Below, one piece after another: positions 1 through 7,187 of a stretch of DNA of 11,233 nt (positions are counted from its first letter, which is position 1; each line of letters starts with the position of its first letter). The stretch lies in contig JASLVI010000041.1 of NCBI GenBank assembly GCA_030741455.1, forward strand, positions 1-11,233. Direction: 5' to 3'. This stretch comes from Candidatus Poseidoniaceae archaeon. Its GTDB lineage: Archaea; Thermoplasmatota; Poseidoniia; Poseidoniales; Poseidoniaceae. The notes beneath the pieces were generated by a model. The model saw only the letters and a program-made list of their open reading frames with translations. It was not told the DNA's origin and did not search any database. Made by a program: the position numbers and the translations under genes.

Positions 1-1
1 T

Positions 2-22
2 GACACCGTGGAGGACAACTAG
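2..22 (+). CDS. 3' end of probable A-type ATP synthase subunit A (partial)
   Basis: Only the last six codons and a TAG stop are inside the window, reading DTVEDN-stop. The identity rests on context: in archaeal ATP synthase operons the catalytic subunit A gene lies directly before subunit B, and this frame closes 11 bases before the subunit B start. The other two frames either open with a stop or read a Trp/Arg/Thr-rich string unlike a protein tail. The residues themselves are not diagnostic. Confidence 0.5.
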   Translation, partial: DTVEDN

Positions 23-30
23 GACGTGAT
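22..30 (+). promoter_or_regulatory. Ribosome binding site of atpB
   Basis: GGACGTGAT matches the archaeal anti-Shine-Dalgarno complement GGAGGTGAT at eight of nine positions and ends three bases before the ATG at 34. It overlaps the last base of the upstream TAG stop, so translation of subunit B probably follows closely on that of the upstream gene. Confidence 0.6.
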
Positions 31-33
31 ATC

Positions 34-1413
34 ATGACAGGAAAAGAATACCGAACCATTACCGACGTCAAGGGACCACTTGTTTTCTTGAATAAGACCG
101 AACCAGTTGCTTTTGGTGAAATCGTTACCATCCGTCTCGCAGATGGATCCATCAAGAACGGACAAGTTCTCGATACTTCAGACGATCTCGTCATCGTTCA
201 AGTTTTCGAAGGAACTGCAAAGATTGACCGAACCGCTGGTGTAACCTTCATGGGCGATGTTTTCAAGCTCCCAGTTAGCAAGGATCTCGTCGGTCGAATT
301 CTCGATGGTGCAGGCCGACCTCGTGATGGTGGACCTGACATCGTTGCTGAGGAGAACGCTGACATCATTGGTGCTGCGATCAACCCATACAGCCGACAGA
401 GCCCTCACGATTTCATTCAAACTGGAATTTCTGCTATCGACTGCTGTACAACACTCGTTCGTGGACAAAAGTTGCCAATTTTCTCGGCATCTGGTCTTCC
501 ACACAACGATATTGCGCTGCAAATCGCACGACAAGCTAAACTCAAGGGTAGCGACGAGCAATTTATTGTCGTGTTCTGTGCAATGGGTATTACCGCTGAA
601 GAATACAATTTCTTCCGATCCGATTTGGAGCGAACCGGTGCGCTTGAGAATGCTGCATTGTTTGTCAATCTTGCAGACGACCCTGCAGTCGAGCGAATCA
701 TTACGCCACGTCTTGCATTGACAGCTGCTGAATACCTCGCATTCGAGCACGACTACCACGTTCTCGTTATCTACACGGACATGACCAACTACTGTGACGC
801 TCTTCGTCAAATTGGTGCTGCACGTGAAGAAGTTCCTGGACGACGTGGTTACCCTGGTTACATGTATACTGACCTTGCCATGCTCTACGAGCGTGCTGGA
901 ATTGTCAAGGGCAAGAAGGGATCGATTACACAGTTCCCAATTCTAACCATGCCTGGTGACGATATTACCCACCCAATTCCTGACTTGTCTGGATACATTA
1001 CTGAAGGTCAGATTGTTATCTCTCGTGAACTTCACCAACAGGGTATCTATCCGCCAATTAACGTACTTCCATCACTCTCTCGATTGATGGGTTCCTGTAT
1101 CGGTGCAGAAACAACTCGTGAGGACCACAAGTCTGTGTCTGACCAGATGTATGCTGCATACGCACAGGGTCGTGAACTCCGTGGACTTGTTGCAATCGTT
1201 GGTGAGGATGCATTGAACGAGCGTGACAAGCAACTGCTTGACTTCTCTGGTGTCTTTGAAGACCGTTTCCTACGTCAGTCTCGTGATGAGGACCGTTCCA
1301 TTGACGAAACACTTGATCTATGCTGGGATTTGATGTCATCCATTGACACCAAGTACCTCGTTCGTCTTGACCAAAAGTGGATTGAGAAGTACCATCCTGA
1401 CAACAAGGCTTGA
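34..1413 (+). CDS. atpB: A/V-type ATP synthase subunit B
   Basis: This is the non-catalytic nucleotide-binding subunit B of the archaeal rotary ATP synthase, which alternates with subunit A in the A3B3 head on the cytoplasmic side. The 459 residues match the usual family length. Visible hallmarks are the N-terminal beta-barrel opening (KEYRTITDVKGPLVFL), the degenerate P-loop region SASGLPHN at residues 151-158 instead of a true Walker A (typical of B subunits), PGRRGYPGYMYTDLA at about 268-282, MPGDDITHPIPDLSGYITEGQ at about 306-325, and PSLSRLM at 346-352. The ATG is the only start codon between the in-frame stop at 1-3 and the conserved N-terminus, and it has a good ribosome site. One oddity is a Cys-Cys pair at 137-138, where archaeal homologues that I recall have a GMN or VMN stretch before TLVRGQKLPIF. 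Subunit D follows after 16 bases, so the genes are surely co-transcribed. Confidence 0.97.
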   Translation: MTGKEYRTITDVKGPLVFLNKTEPVAFGEIVTIRLADGSIKNGQVLDTSDDLVIVQVFEGTAKIDRTAGVTFMGDVFKLPVSKDLVGRILDGAGRPRDGGPDIVAEENADIIGAAINPYSRQSPHDFIQTGISAIDCCTTLVRGQKLPIFSASGLPHNDIALQIARQAKLKGSDEQFIVVFCAMGITAEEYNFFRSDLERTGALENAALFVNLADDPAVERIITPRLALTAAEYLAFEHDYHVLVIYTDMTNYCDALRQIGAAREEVPGRRGYPGYMYTDLAMLYERAGIVKGKKGSITQFPILTMPGDDITHPIPDLSGYITEGQIVISRELHQQGIYPPINVLPSLSRLMGSCIGAETTREDHKSVSDQMYAAYAQGRELRGLVAIVGEDALNERDKQLLDFSGVFEDRFLRQSRDEDRSIDETLDLCWDLMSSIDTKYLVRLDQKWIEKYHPDNKA

Positions 1414-1418
1414 ATCCT

Positions 1419-1425
1419 GAGGTGA
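1419..1425 (+). promoter_or_regulatory. Ribosome binding site of atpD
   Basis: GAGGTGA is an exact match to the core archaeal Shine-Dalgarno sequence. It lies four bases before the ATG at 1430, inside the 16-base gap after atpB, and fixes the atpD start. Confidence 0.8.
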
Positions 1426-1429
1426 AACC

Positions 1430-2047
1430 ATGGCGCTTGACATCAAACCAACCCGAAGTGAGTTGATTAAACTCAAGGGCCGCATCAAGCAAACCAAGAA
1501 CGGTTACAAACTCCTCAAAATGAAGCGTGATGGTCTCTTCCATGAGTTCCGTCAACTCCTCGCTGAAATGATTGAAGCAAAGCGAGAGATTACCGATGCC
1601 TTCCGTCTTGCGAAGCAACGAATTGATCTTGCGAATGCTATCGAGGGAGGTCTTGCCGTTCGTGCAGCAGCTATCGCTAACAGCGCACATCCTGAAGTTG
1701 AAGTCGAGCGACGAAACATCATGGGTGTTGTCGTTCCGAGCGTAAGTGGTACCAATCTCAAATCGACCTTTGCTGAACGTGGTGTCGGTTTCATCGGTTC
1801 ATCACCATACATCGATGAGGCGAGCGACAGTTTCAGTGAATTGATTGAGAAGATTGTCAAAGCATCTGAAATGGAAGCAACACTGAAGCGACTTCTCGAA
1901 GAAATTGAAGCGACAAAGCGACGTGTCAATGCGCTTGAGTTCAAGGTCATTCCAGAACTTGAAGAAGCGAAAGTATTCATTCAACTCCGTCTTGAGGAAA
2001 TGGAACGTGAGGAAACATTCCGTCTCAAGCGATTTAAGAATAAGTGA
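1430..2047 (+). CDS. atpD: A/V-type ATP synthase subunit D (central stalk)
   Basis: Subunit D forms the long coiled-coil rotor shaft inside the A3B3 head of the archaeal ATP synthase and transmits rotation from the membrane ring (the counterpart of F-type gamma). The 205 residues are close to the usual length of about 210. The N-terminal stretch IKPTRSELIKLKGRIKQTKNGYKLLKMKRD is the family signature, followed by a long helix. The middle holds the less helical globular part (about residues 85-125), and the C-terminal half is again a charged coiled coil (VKASEMEATLKRLLEEIEATKRRVNALE). It is the last ATP synthase gene here: after its stop comes a 78-base gap and an unrelated membrane protein. 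The order (A)-B-D is the standard 3' end of euryarchaeal atp operons. Confidence 0.96.
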   Translation: MALDIKPTRSELIKLKGRIKQTKNGYKLLKMKRDGLFHEFRQLLAEMIEAKREITDAFRLAKQRIDLANAIEGGLAVRAAAIANSAHPEVEVERRNIMGVVVPSVSGTNLKSTFAERGVGFIGSSPYIDEASDSFSELIEKIVKASEMEATLKRLLEEIEATKRRVNALEFKVIPELEEAKVFIQLRLEEMEREETFRLKRFKNK

Positions 2048-2125
2048 GACACTTCTTTGCTCTGAAAAAAGGGCATGATTGATGTGGGAGTGGTGACCAG
2101 TCTTCAATAGGGGGCCCAGATTTTC
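2048..2125 (+). promoter_or_regulatory. Intergenic gap, possible weak promoter
   Basis: This 78-base gap separates the ATP synthase operon from the membrane protein gene. It holds an A-rich box (TGAAAAAAG, about 2063-2071) that could serve as a TATA element giving a leader of about 34 bases, and a G-run with a GGGCCC palindrome (2111-2116) just before the start. Neither is convincing, there is no clear terminator for atpD, and read-through from the atp operon is equally possible. Confidence 0.2.
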
Positions 2126-4591
2126 ATGCGTGAGGAAGATGGAAATCAAGCGATTCCGCTTTCTGTCCACAAGGATGCTTGGAGTCAGAAGGACTTGCTT
2201 GAAGGCATCGTGGGGCGCTATCTGACCGTACGTTCACACGTTGGTGGATTGTGGCCAACATGGGAAGTTGAATCGGATGAATTGGATAAGAAGTTCGAGG
2301 AATTGAATCAATATCTTGAACGCATGGGATGGATGACTCGACTTTTCCGTGGTGATGTAAATCAGTTAACTGCACTACCTCTGCCTCACCGTCAGTTTCC
2401 AGGTTCGAAAATTCACATCTACATGTGGACAGCTTCACTCATTACATTGCTTCTTTCTGCAGTTCGTTGGATGGATAATGGACGTCCTGAAGGTGGATGG
2501 TTCTCGGAATCGATCTACCTCGATGCACTCATTGGTTTCGCATTACCTATCCTTTTGACACTCGTTCTTGCCTCATACATTCAAACCAGAATTGCAGCAA
2601 ACTATGGAATGCGAAGTGGGCATATCTTGCCGATACCAGATCCTTCGGTTCTGCTTTGGCTTTTCTCAGGATTGTCGACATCGTATTTCATTTGGCCGTT
2701 TGGTATCTTCTTCATTCCAACGTTGCCAAGAATGGATGCAAGACCATGGCCAAATCGTGAATCACTTGCATGGGCGTCGATATCCGTTCCCATCGTCATG
2801 CTTCTATCCGGATTTGTATTATGGGCCCTCGGCCTTGCCTTTACTGCAACATCATACGATTTGAGTGGTGAGCCGTACCGTGCAAATGCACCGTTCCTGC
2901 TGGAATTTCTTTCGACAGTATCGCCTCTATCAATCGAACATCTTGATTGGAGTCATCCATTCTTCTTTGCTGCTGGTTTCCTTACGCTTGTTGGTTGGTT
3001 GCTTATGCTACCAGTTCCAACATTCCCAGGTGGCCGTTTACTCGTGGCACGCATGGGCATTGAAGAAGCTCGAAGTTCAGGAACACAAATTCTCATGTTC
3101 ATGATTTTGATCAGTGCTGCATACTTTATTTTCAATGCATTCAATGGATTTACTATTTGGATCCCAGTTCTTTCGGTCCTCATACCGCTTCTGCTCTTTA
3201 TGGGGAGTGATGCTCGAATACCTGTCTTACTTGATGGCGACCTTCCTCTTGATGAGGATACACATCGTCGACTTGGTGTCATTCTTTTTGTTGCTATTTT
3301 GTTTGCAATACCACCTGAATTCCCTGTTGAACCAATCGAGAGATGGGATGCTGATGCAACCTACTCGCTTGAAATTGATACGTTTGCAGAACTTTCTGAT
3401 GATTGGAATGCCTCTCTGATTGTTGAACTTAGCAACCCTTCCATGCAAGAACATGCATATACTGTCACTGGAGAGATTCTTGGGACATCGTACTGGAGCG
3501 TTGAATCGTCCTGCCAAGAAACGATTTGCAAAGGCATTCTGAAACCGGATGAGACGATCTCGATCGAACTAATCATGGCCCATGAAAATACAACGCAACA
3601 ACCTACCTCCGCTGAATATCGAATCGAGATTAATTTCGATGAGACCCATTTACATGTTGAAGAAGGCACGATTCATCCCCTCCTCGAAGCGTCCGTGGGT
3701 TCTGAATGGTACCACGTTCGCAACAGCAATACGGTGCTGTCATGCCTCGATATCTATGTCCAAGAAGATACGATTGCAAACATCTCTTTCCCCGATTTGA
3801 GCGATGAATGGTTGCCATATCTTTGGTTGGATGGACAAGCAGGCTTGACCCAATCGCTTGGTTCAGATGATACGATTGTTTGTTTGAACGGGGTTGATCA
3901 AGCACTACCTATGACTGCTCAATCGTTGATTCAGAATGTCCAACTGGACAACTCGTCCTTTAGCGTTGGTTTTGATACAGCATGGCCACATGTCGTTTCC
4001 GCATCTGAGAATGGTTGGCTCATCGATGAGGTCCATCCATGGGGGCTTCCGTTTGAGAATGGAGGTACGTTGTTTCAAGAGAATGCTTCCTCATGTACTG
4101 GAAAGGAATTCCCGCAAACGCCTCGTCGTTCAAACGGTTCAAATTGGACTTGGGACATGAGCATCTGGCCGAATCAAGCACTACCTTCCATCGAAGAAGG
4201 TGAACAGCTCTATCTCAAACTTGCAGCAGATACCTACGTTCATTGCAACCAAGAAGAAATCGAATCGACCACATTCAATGTCGAAGAGGGTCCTGACTTA
4301 ATTCTCCACAATGGGAATGATACTGTACGGCTTTGGGACGCTCCAATGACTGTATCCTCGCAGCAACTTGAACTCATTCTCTTCAACAGCAATGAGGATG
4401 ATGTGGTATTACGTCATGCCGTATATGGCGATGGGTCTTGGAACCTCGATGTTCTTCCTGACATGCTCTCATCTGGTTGGAATAATTTCACCATCGATGT
4501 CCCGAATTCGATGTTGAATACCTATCAGATAACACATCAAGACGGTGCAATTCTCATTACGTTTGGAGCCTATATGGAGGGCCAATCTTGA
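2126..4591 (+). CDS. Polytopic membrane protein, degenerate site-2-protease (M50/EGY-like) with large exported C-terminal region
   Basis: An 821-residue protein in two halves. Residues 20-95 resemble the cytoplasmic N-domain of EGY-type M50 proteases (a charged FEELNQYLERMGW stretch before the first helix). Residues 97-398 carry about eight hydrophobic helices whose landmarks follow the M50B order. ASYIQTRIAANYG (149-161) lies where active members have HExxH followed by about eight residues and Gly. PIPDP follows at 169-173, PNRESL at 209-214, and LMLPVPTFPGGR (293-304) lies where members have NxxPxxxLDGG. All zinc ligands are gone: HExxH is ASYIQ, and the Asp of DGG is Pro301. I therefore infer a non-proteolytic pseudoprotease. 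Residues about 400-821 are hydrophilic, rich in Asp, Ser and Trp, beta-like, and hold all six cysteines (463, 468, 540, 586, 657, 707), consistent with an extracytoplasmic disulfide-bonded region. The ATG is the first start after the in-frame TAG at 2108-2110, and no clear ribosome site precedes it. The family link comes from pattern recognition and is not proven. Confidence 0.6.
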   Translation: MREEDGNQAIPLSVHKDAWSQKDLLEGIVGRYLTVRSHVGGLWPTWEVESDELDKKFEELNQYLERMGWMTRLFRGDVNQLTALPLPHRQFPGSKIHIYMWTASLITLLLSAVRWMDNGRPEGGWFSESIYLDALIGFALPILLTLVLASYIQTRIAANYGMRSGHILPIPDPSVLLWLFSGLSTSYFIWPFGIFFIPTLPRMDARPWPNRESLAWASISVPIVMLLSGFVLWALGLAFTATSYDLSGEPYRANAPFLLEFLSTVSPLSIEHLDWSHPFFFAAGFLTLVGWLLMLPVPTFPGGRLLVARMGIEEARSSGTQILMFMILISAAYFIFNAFNGFTIWIPVLSVLIPLLLFMGSDARIPVLLDGDLPLDEDTHRRLGVILFVAILFAIPPEFPVEPIERWDADATYSLEIDTFAELSDDWNASLIVELSNPSMQEHAYTVTGEILGTSYWSVESSCQETICKGILKPDETISIELIMAHENTTQQPTSAEYRIEINFDETHLHVEEGTIHPLLEASVGSEWYHVRNSNTVLSCLDIYVQEDTIANISFPDLSDEWLPYLWLDGQAGLTQSLGSDDTIVCLNGVDQALPMTAQSLIQNVQLDNSSFSVGFDTAWPHVVSASENGWLIDEVHPWGLPFENGGTLFQENASSCTGKEFPQTPRRSNGSNWTWDMSIWPNQALPSIEEGEQLYLKLAADTYVHCNQEEIESTTFNVEEGPDLILHNGNDTVRLWDAPMTVSSQQLELILFNSNEDDVVLRHAVYGDGSWNLDVLPDMLSSGWNNFTIDVPNSMLNTYQITHQDGAILITFGAYMEGQS
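4576..4581 (+). promoter_or_regulatory. Ribosome binding site deciding a TTG start
   Basis: GGAGGG lies inside the end of the upstream gene, six bases before the TTG at 4588. It supports TTG as the true start of the reductase, because the Rossmann motif begins at codon 3 and no ATG or GTG fits. Confidence 0.7.
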
Positions 4592-5517
4592 GAATCGGGA
4601 TTATTGGTGCAGGTTCAATAGGTTCCCTTCTCGTAGGTTGTTTATCGAAAACATCCGCAAACCTTCTCGTCTATGGGCGAGGCCTTCACGCAGCCCATCT
4701 CACCGCCTCTGGTCTAACATTCCTCGTTGATGGGAAGGATGATGTTGAAATCAGCCCAAGCGAATGGGAGATGCTTCTTGAGGAACAAGGATTGCCAGAA
4801 TTAGTACGTTCATCTTGTGATACGATCATCATGACGGGCAAGTCCTCTGCCTTTGCCGAGCATCTTGAGGTCGCAAAACACCTTCTCCATCAGGAGGGTT
4901 TTATTTGCACACTTGCGAATGGTTTGGGTCATGAGGAGCGATTGGTTCAGACCTTTGGAGCGCATCGTGTGCTTGCAGCAACAACAACACATGGCGCTTA
5001 TCGTCCAGAACCTGGGCAAGTGAAGTGGGCTGGTTTGGGTGAAATCAATATCGGACCTTTCATGCATCATCATACCCAAAATTCAGTCAAGACGTTGCTT
5101 CAAGTCCTCGATGAAGCATCACTTTCGCCTCGTTGGGATGACGATGGACGAGTGTTGTTATGGAACAAAATGTTGCTCAATATCGCCATTAATCCAATTG
5201 CTGGCTTGTTGGGGAAGGAGAATGGTGCTTTACTGGAGCCGAATATATTCGAATCAGCGGTGAGCGTTATGCTGGAAGGGGCAACAATTGCGAGAGCAGA
5301 AGGTGTACGGCTTGATGAGGATGATGTTCTCATCGATCGATTGCGAAACGTTCTCGAAAAGACCAGCACAAATTATTGCTCGATGTTGCAAGACATCAAA
5401 GCAGGGCGTGAGACAGAAATTATCGCACTCAATGCAGAAATATGCCGGCGAGGTGAAATGTTTGGAATTCCCACGCCATTGAACGAGTTGCTTTCAACGA
5501 TCATTCAGAATCTTTGA
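4588..5517 (+). CDS. panE: 2-dehydropantoate 2-reductase (ketopantoate reductase, ApbA/PanE family)
   Basis: The enzyme reduces ketopantoate to pantoate with NAD(P)H in the pathway to pantothenate/CoA and acts in the cytoplasm. The 309 residues fit the family. The N-terminal Rossmann motif is GAGSIG (7-12). NGLGHEE (111-117) is the family NG(L/M)G element, and TTTHGAYRPEPGQVKWAGLGEINIG (132-156) is the usual middle strand pair. LWNKMLLNIAINP (191-203) carries the catalytic Lys194 and Asn198. SMLQDIKAGRETEI (265-278) carries the substrate-binding Ser265 and Glu277, and GIPTPLN (293-299) closes the fold. All catalytic positions known from the E. coli enzyme appear conserved. The start is TTG, overlapping the upstream stop as TTGA (4588-4591), so translational coupling with the membrane protein is likely. 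The 3' end overlaps nadB on the other strand by 17 bp. PanE-like paralogues acting on other 2-oxo acids exist, so substrate is less certain than family. Confidence 0.85.
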   Translation: MRIGIIGAGSIGSLLVGCLSKTSANLLVYGRGLHAAHLTASGLTFLVDGKDDVEISPSEWEMLLEEQGLPELVRSSCDTIIMTGKSSAFAEHLEVAKHLLHQEGFICTLANGLGHEERLVQTFGAHRVLAATTTHGAYRPEPGQVKWAGLGEINIGPFMHHHTQNSVKTLLQVLDEASLSPRWDDDGRVLLWNKMLLNIAINPIAGLLGKENGALLEPNIFESAVSVMLEGATIARAEGVRLDEDDVLIDRLRNVLEKTSTNYCSMLQDIKAGRETEIIALNAEICRRGEMFGIPTPLNELLSTIIQNL

Positions 5518-7111
5518 TCAGGTCCTTGTTGTAATGCAGACCTCTGTTTTGCTTTCGTTCGTTTGCATCTTCTGCAACAAGGATTCCAACCAGAATCATG
5601 TTTCTTAATTCCACGATTTCTCTTGAGGGAAGACTTGATTTCCAAATCGCATCAATCTCCTGTTCAAGGAGTTGAAGCCGGCGAATTGCTCGTTGCAGCC
5701 TCGAAAACCGTCTCGAAACGCCTACTTCAAAGCGCATGGTTTGATTCAAGGCTGCTCGGTCATGGGCGATTGGGCCATGTTCTTTCAGTTCATCAAGGCC
5801 ATCAGAACGCCATTTGGGAGGGGAGGCACTGATTGCTGAAATGCCCGTTTCAATGAGGTGTGATGAACAGCGATGTGCAAAAACAACTGCTTCAAGAAGA
5901 CTGTTTGAAGCAAGGCGATTCGCTCCATGCATGCCTGTACAGGCCACTTCCCCAATAGCATACAAACCAGGTATTGGTTGTGTTGAATCCTTCCGAATTG
6001 CAGACCCGACCTCGTCGACTTCAATTCCTCCAACGATGTAATGGGCTGCAGGAGCCACTGGTAGTGGGTTGATCCCAAGTTGTAAACCATCCTTTTGCAA
6101 CCGCCTAGAAATCATTGGGAATCGATTGTCCAAGTGTGCTTTATCGAGGTGTTCTGTGATGAGATATACGTGAGGTTCACCGGATTCAGCACATCGTTGA
6201 TCGATTGCTCGAGCCACAACATCCCGTGTTGCCATTGAGCCAAGAGGTGATGCGCGAAGGGTAAAGGAAAAACCAGTAGGTTCTTGTTCTAAGGAAGCCT
6301 TCCATTCTGCATAGCCTTCACTGTCAAGAAGGATTGCCCCTTCTCCGCGAAGTGCTTCGGTAATCAAGAATGGGCGCTCTCCTTGAACAACAAGTGCGGT
6401 AGGATGGAATTGAACAAATGCCATGTTGACGATGGAGGCGCCCGTTCTATAGGCCATTGCGATTCCATCTCCAGTCGATACAGAAGGATTCGTCGTCTTT
6501 TCCCAAAGTTGACCTGCGCCACCTGTCGCAAGGATGACGGCATCACCTTGAATCGTCCGAACTTGATTCGTCTCCTGATCAAGTGCCCATACGCCACAAA
6601 CGCCTTTCTCTGGAGACTTATGTTGGCGCTGAATCAAATCGATAGCGAGCGTATTCGGGCGCATTATAATCTTCGGATGTTCTTGAGCTGCTGTTGTGAG
6701 TGCACGTTCAATCTCCTTCCCAGTAGCGTCTTTTGCGTGAAGGATTCGTCTTGATGAATGGCCACCTTCTTGTGCTAATTGGAAATCCCCTGCTTGATTT
6801 CGCTCAAACTCCACTCCTATTGAGAGCAAATCTCTGATTCGTTCTCCAGCTTCTTCGACGACCATCCGTACAACCTTTTCGTCGCATAGGCCATCGCCTG
6901 CATCGAGTGTATCGTTGATGTGGCCTTCAATCGCTGTGAGATCTGTTTTGTCAAGAATGGCAGCAATCCCGCCTTGAGCCCAATTTGTCGAAGAATCCTT
7001 CGGTCTTTGTTTTGTGATGATTTCGACTTCAAAATCTGCGTTGGCCAGTCTTAATGCTGCGAAGAGGCCAGCGATACCTGTTCCAATGATAAGGACACGA
7101 GGCATGACCAT
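5501..7111 (-). CDS. nadB: L-aspartate oxidase
   Basis: NadB is a flavoenzyme that oxidises L-aspartate to iminoaspartate, passing electrons to O2 or fumarate. It is the first step of de novo NAD synthesis before quinolinate synthase NadA. The 536 residues equal the usual length. The FAD-binding motif GTGIAG is at 10-15, then STNWAQGGIAA (40-50), EGGHSSRRILHAKDATG (115-131), ATGGAGQLW (195-203), FHPTAL (235-240), ITEALRGEGA (250-259), RDVVARAID (296-304), APAAHYIVGGIEVD (353-366), and GEVACTGMHGANRLASNSLLEA (387-408). Glu115, His236, Arg296, His357 and Arg399 occupy the positions of the catalytic and dicarboxylate-binding residues of the E. coli enzyme. These also favour NadB over succinate dehydrogenase, whose C-terminus differs. 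It ends with the helical domain and the NRGLHY element. Two starts are possible, ATG at 7111 or ATG at 7105 (MPRVLIIG). No nadA or nadC is in the window. It is convergent with panE and divergent from the next gene. Confidence 0.95.
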   Translation of the reverse strand: MVMPRVLIIGTGIAGLFAALRLANADFEVEIITKQRPKDSSTNWAQGGIAAILDKTDLTAIEGHINDTLDAGDGLCDEKVVRMVVEEAGERIRDLLSIGVEFERNQAGDFQLAQEGGHSSRRILHAKDATGKEIERALTTAAQEHPKIIMRPNTLAIDLIQRQHKSPEKGVCGVWALDQETNQVRTIQGDAVILATGGAGQLWEKTTNPSVSTGDGIAMAYRTGASIVNMAFVQFHPTALVVQGERPFLITEALRGEGAILLDSEGYAEWKASLEQEPTGFSFTLRASPLGSMATRDVVARAIDQRCAESGEPHVYLITEHLDKAHLDNRFPMISRRLQKDGLQLGINPLPVAPAAHYIVGGIEVDEVGSAIRKDSTQPIPGLYAIGEVACTGMHGANRLASNSLLEAVVFAHRCSSHLIETGISAISASPPKWRSDGLDELKEHGPIAHDRAALNQTMRFEVGVSRRFSRLQRAIRRLQLLEQEIDAIWKSSLPSREIVELRNMILVGILVAEDANERKQNRGLHYNKDLIKDSE

Positions 7112-7187
7112 CCCAGAGGTTGTTTGTTCTTGATGACATCGGTTCTCGCAGCGACAGGGCTATTTGTAACCAATTCTAGCGGAGTTC
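7112..7187. promoter_or_regulatory. Divergent promoter region, nadB / membrane zinc-ribbon gene
   Basis: These 76 bases must hold the starts for both flanking genes. The only AT-rich box is TATTTGTAA at 7161-7169 (TTACAAATA on the other strand). Its centre is about 23 bases before the rightward ATG at 7188, fitting a nearly leaderless mRNA. In the leftward direction it would start a nadB transcript near 7140 with a leader of about 30 bases. GGAG at 7181-7184 is too close (three bases) to the ATG to be a standard ribosome site. The assignment is inference from spacing. Confidence 0.4.

Noticed and set aside
224..229. Further TTGACC hexamers in coding sequence (224, 1368 and 9325 areas)
   Set aside because: Single hexamers inside genes are expected by chance and as Leu-Thr/Val-Asp codons. 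Only the alternating triple at 8034-8056 is notable.
178..810. Long open frame of 210 codons on the - strand inside atpB
   Set aside because: The + strand atpB is certain by homology. The antisense frame is open because of the codon bias of atpB (CGA/CGT, few TTA/CTA/TCA), and its translation resembles no protein.
1058..1690. 210-codon open frame on the - strand spanning the atpB/atpD junction
   Set aside because: It covers two conserved + strand genes and reads a His/Gln/Ser-rich composition typical of an antisense shadow.
2111..2116. GGGCCC palindrome with a G-run before the membrane protein gene
   Set aside because: Six bases are too few for a site call, and the spacing does not fit a ribosome site (nine or more bases from the ATG without an A/G-rich core matching GGAGG).
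2497..2864. Overlapping short + strand open frames within the membrane protein gene, suggesting a frameshift
   Set aside because: The 821-codon frame is uninterrupted and its hydrophobic helices continue through the region, so there is no break to explain.
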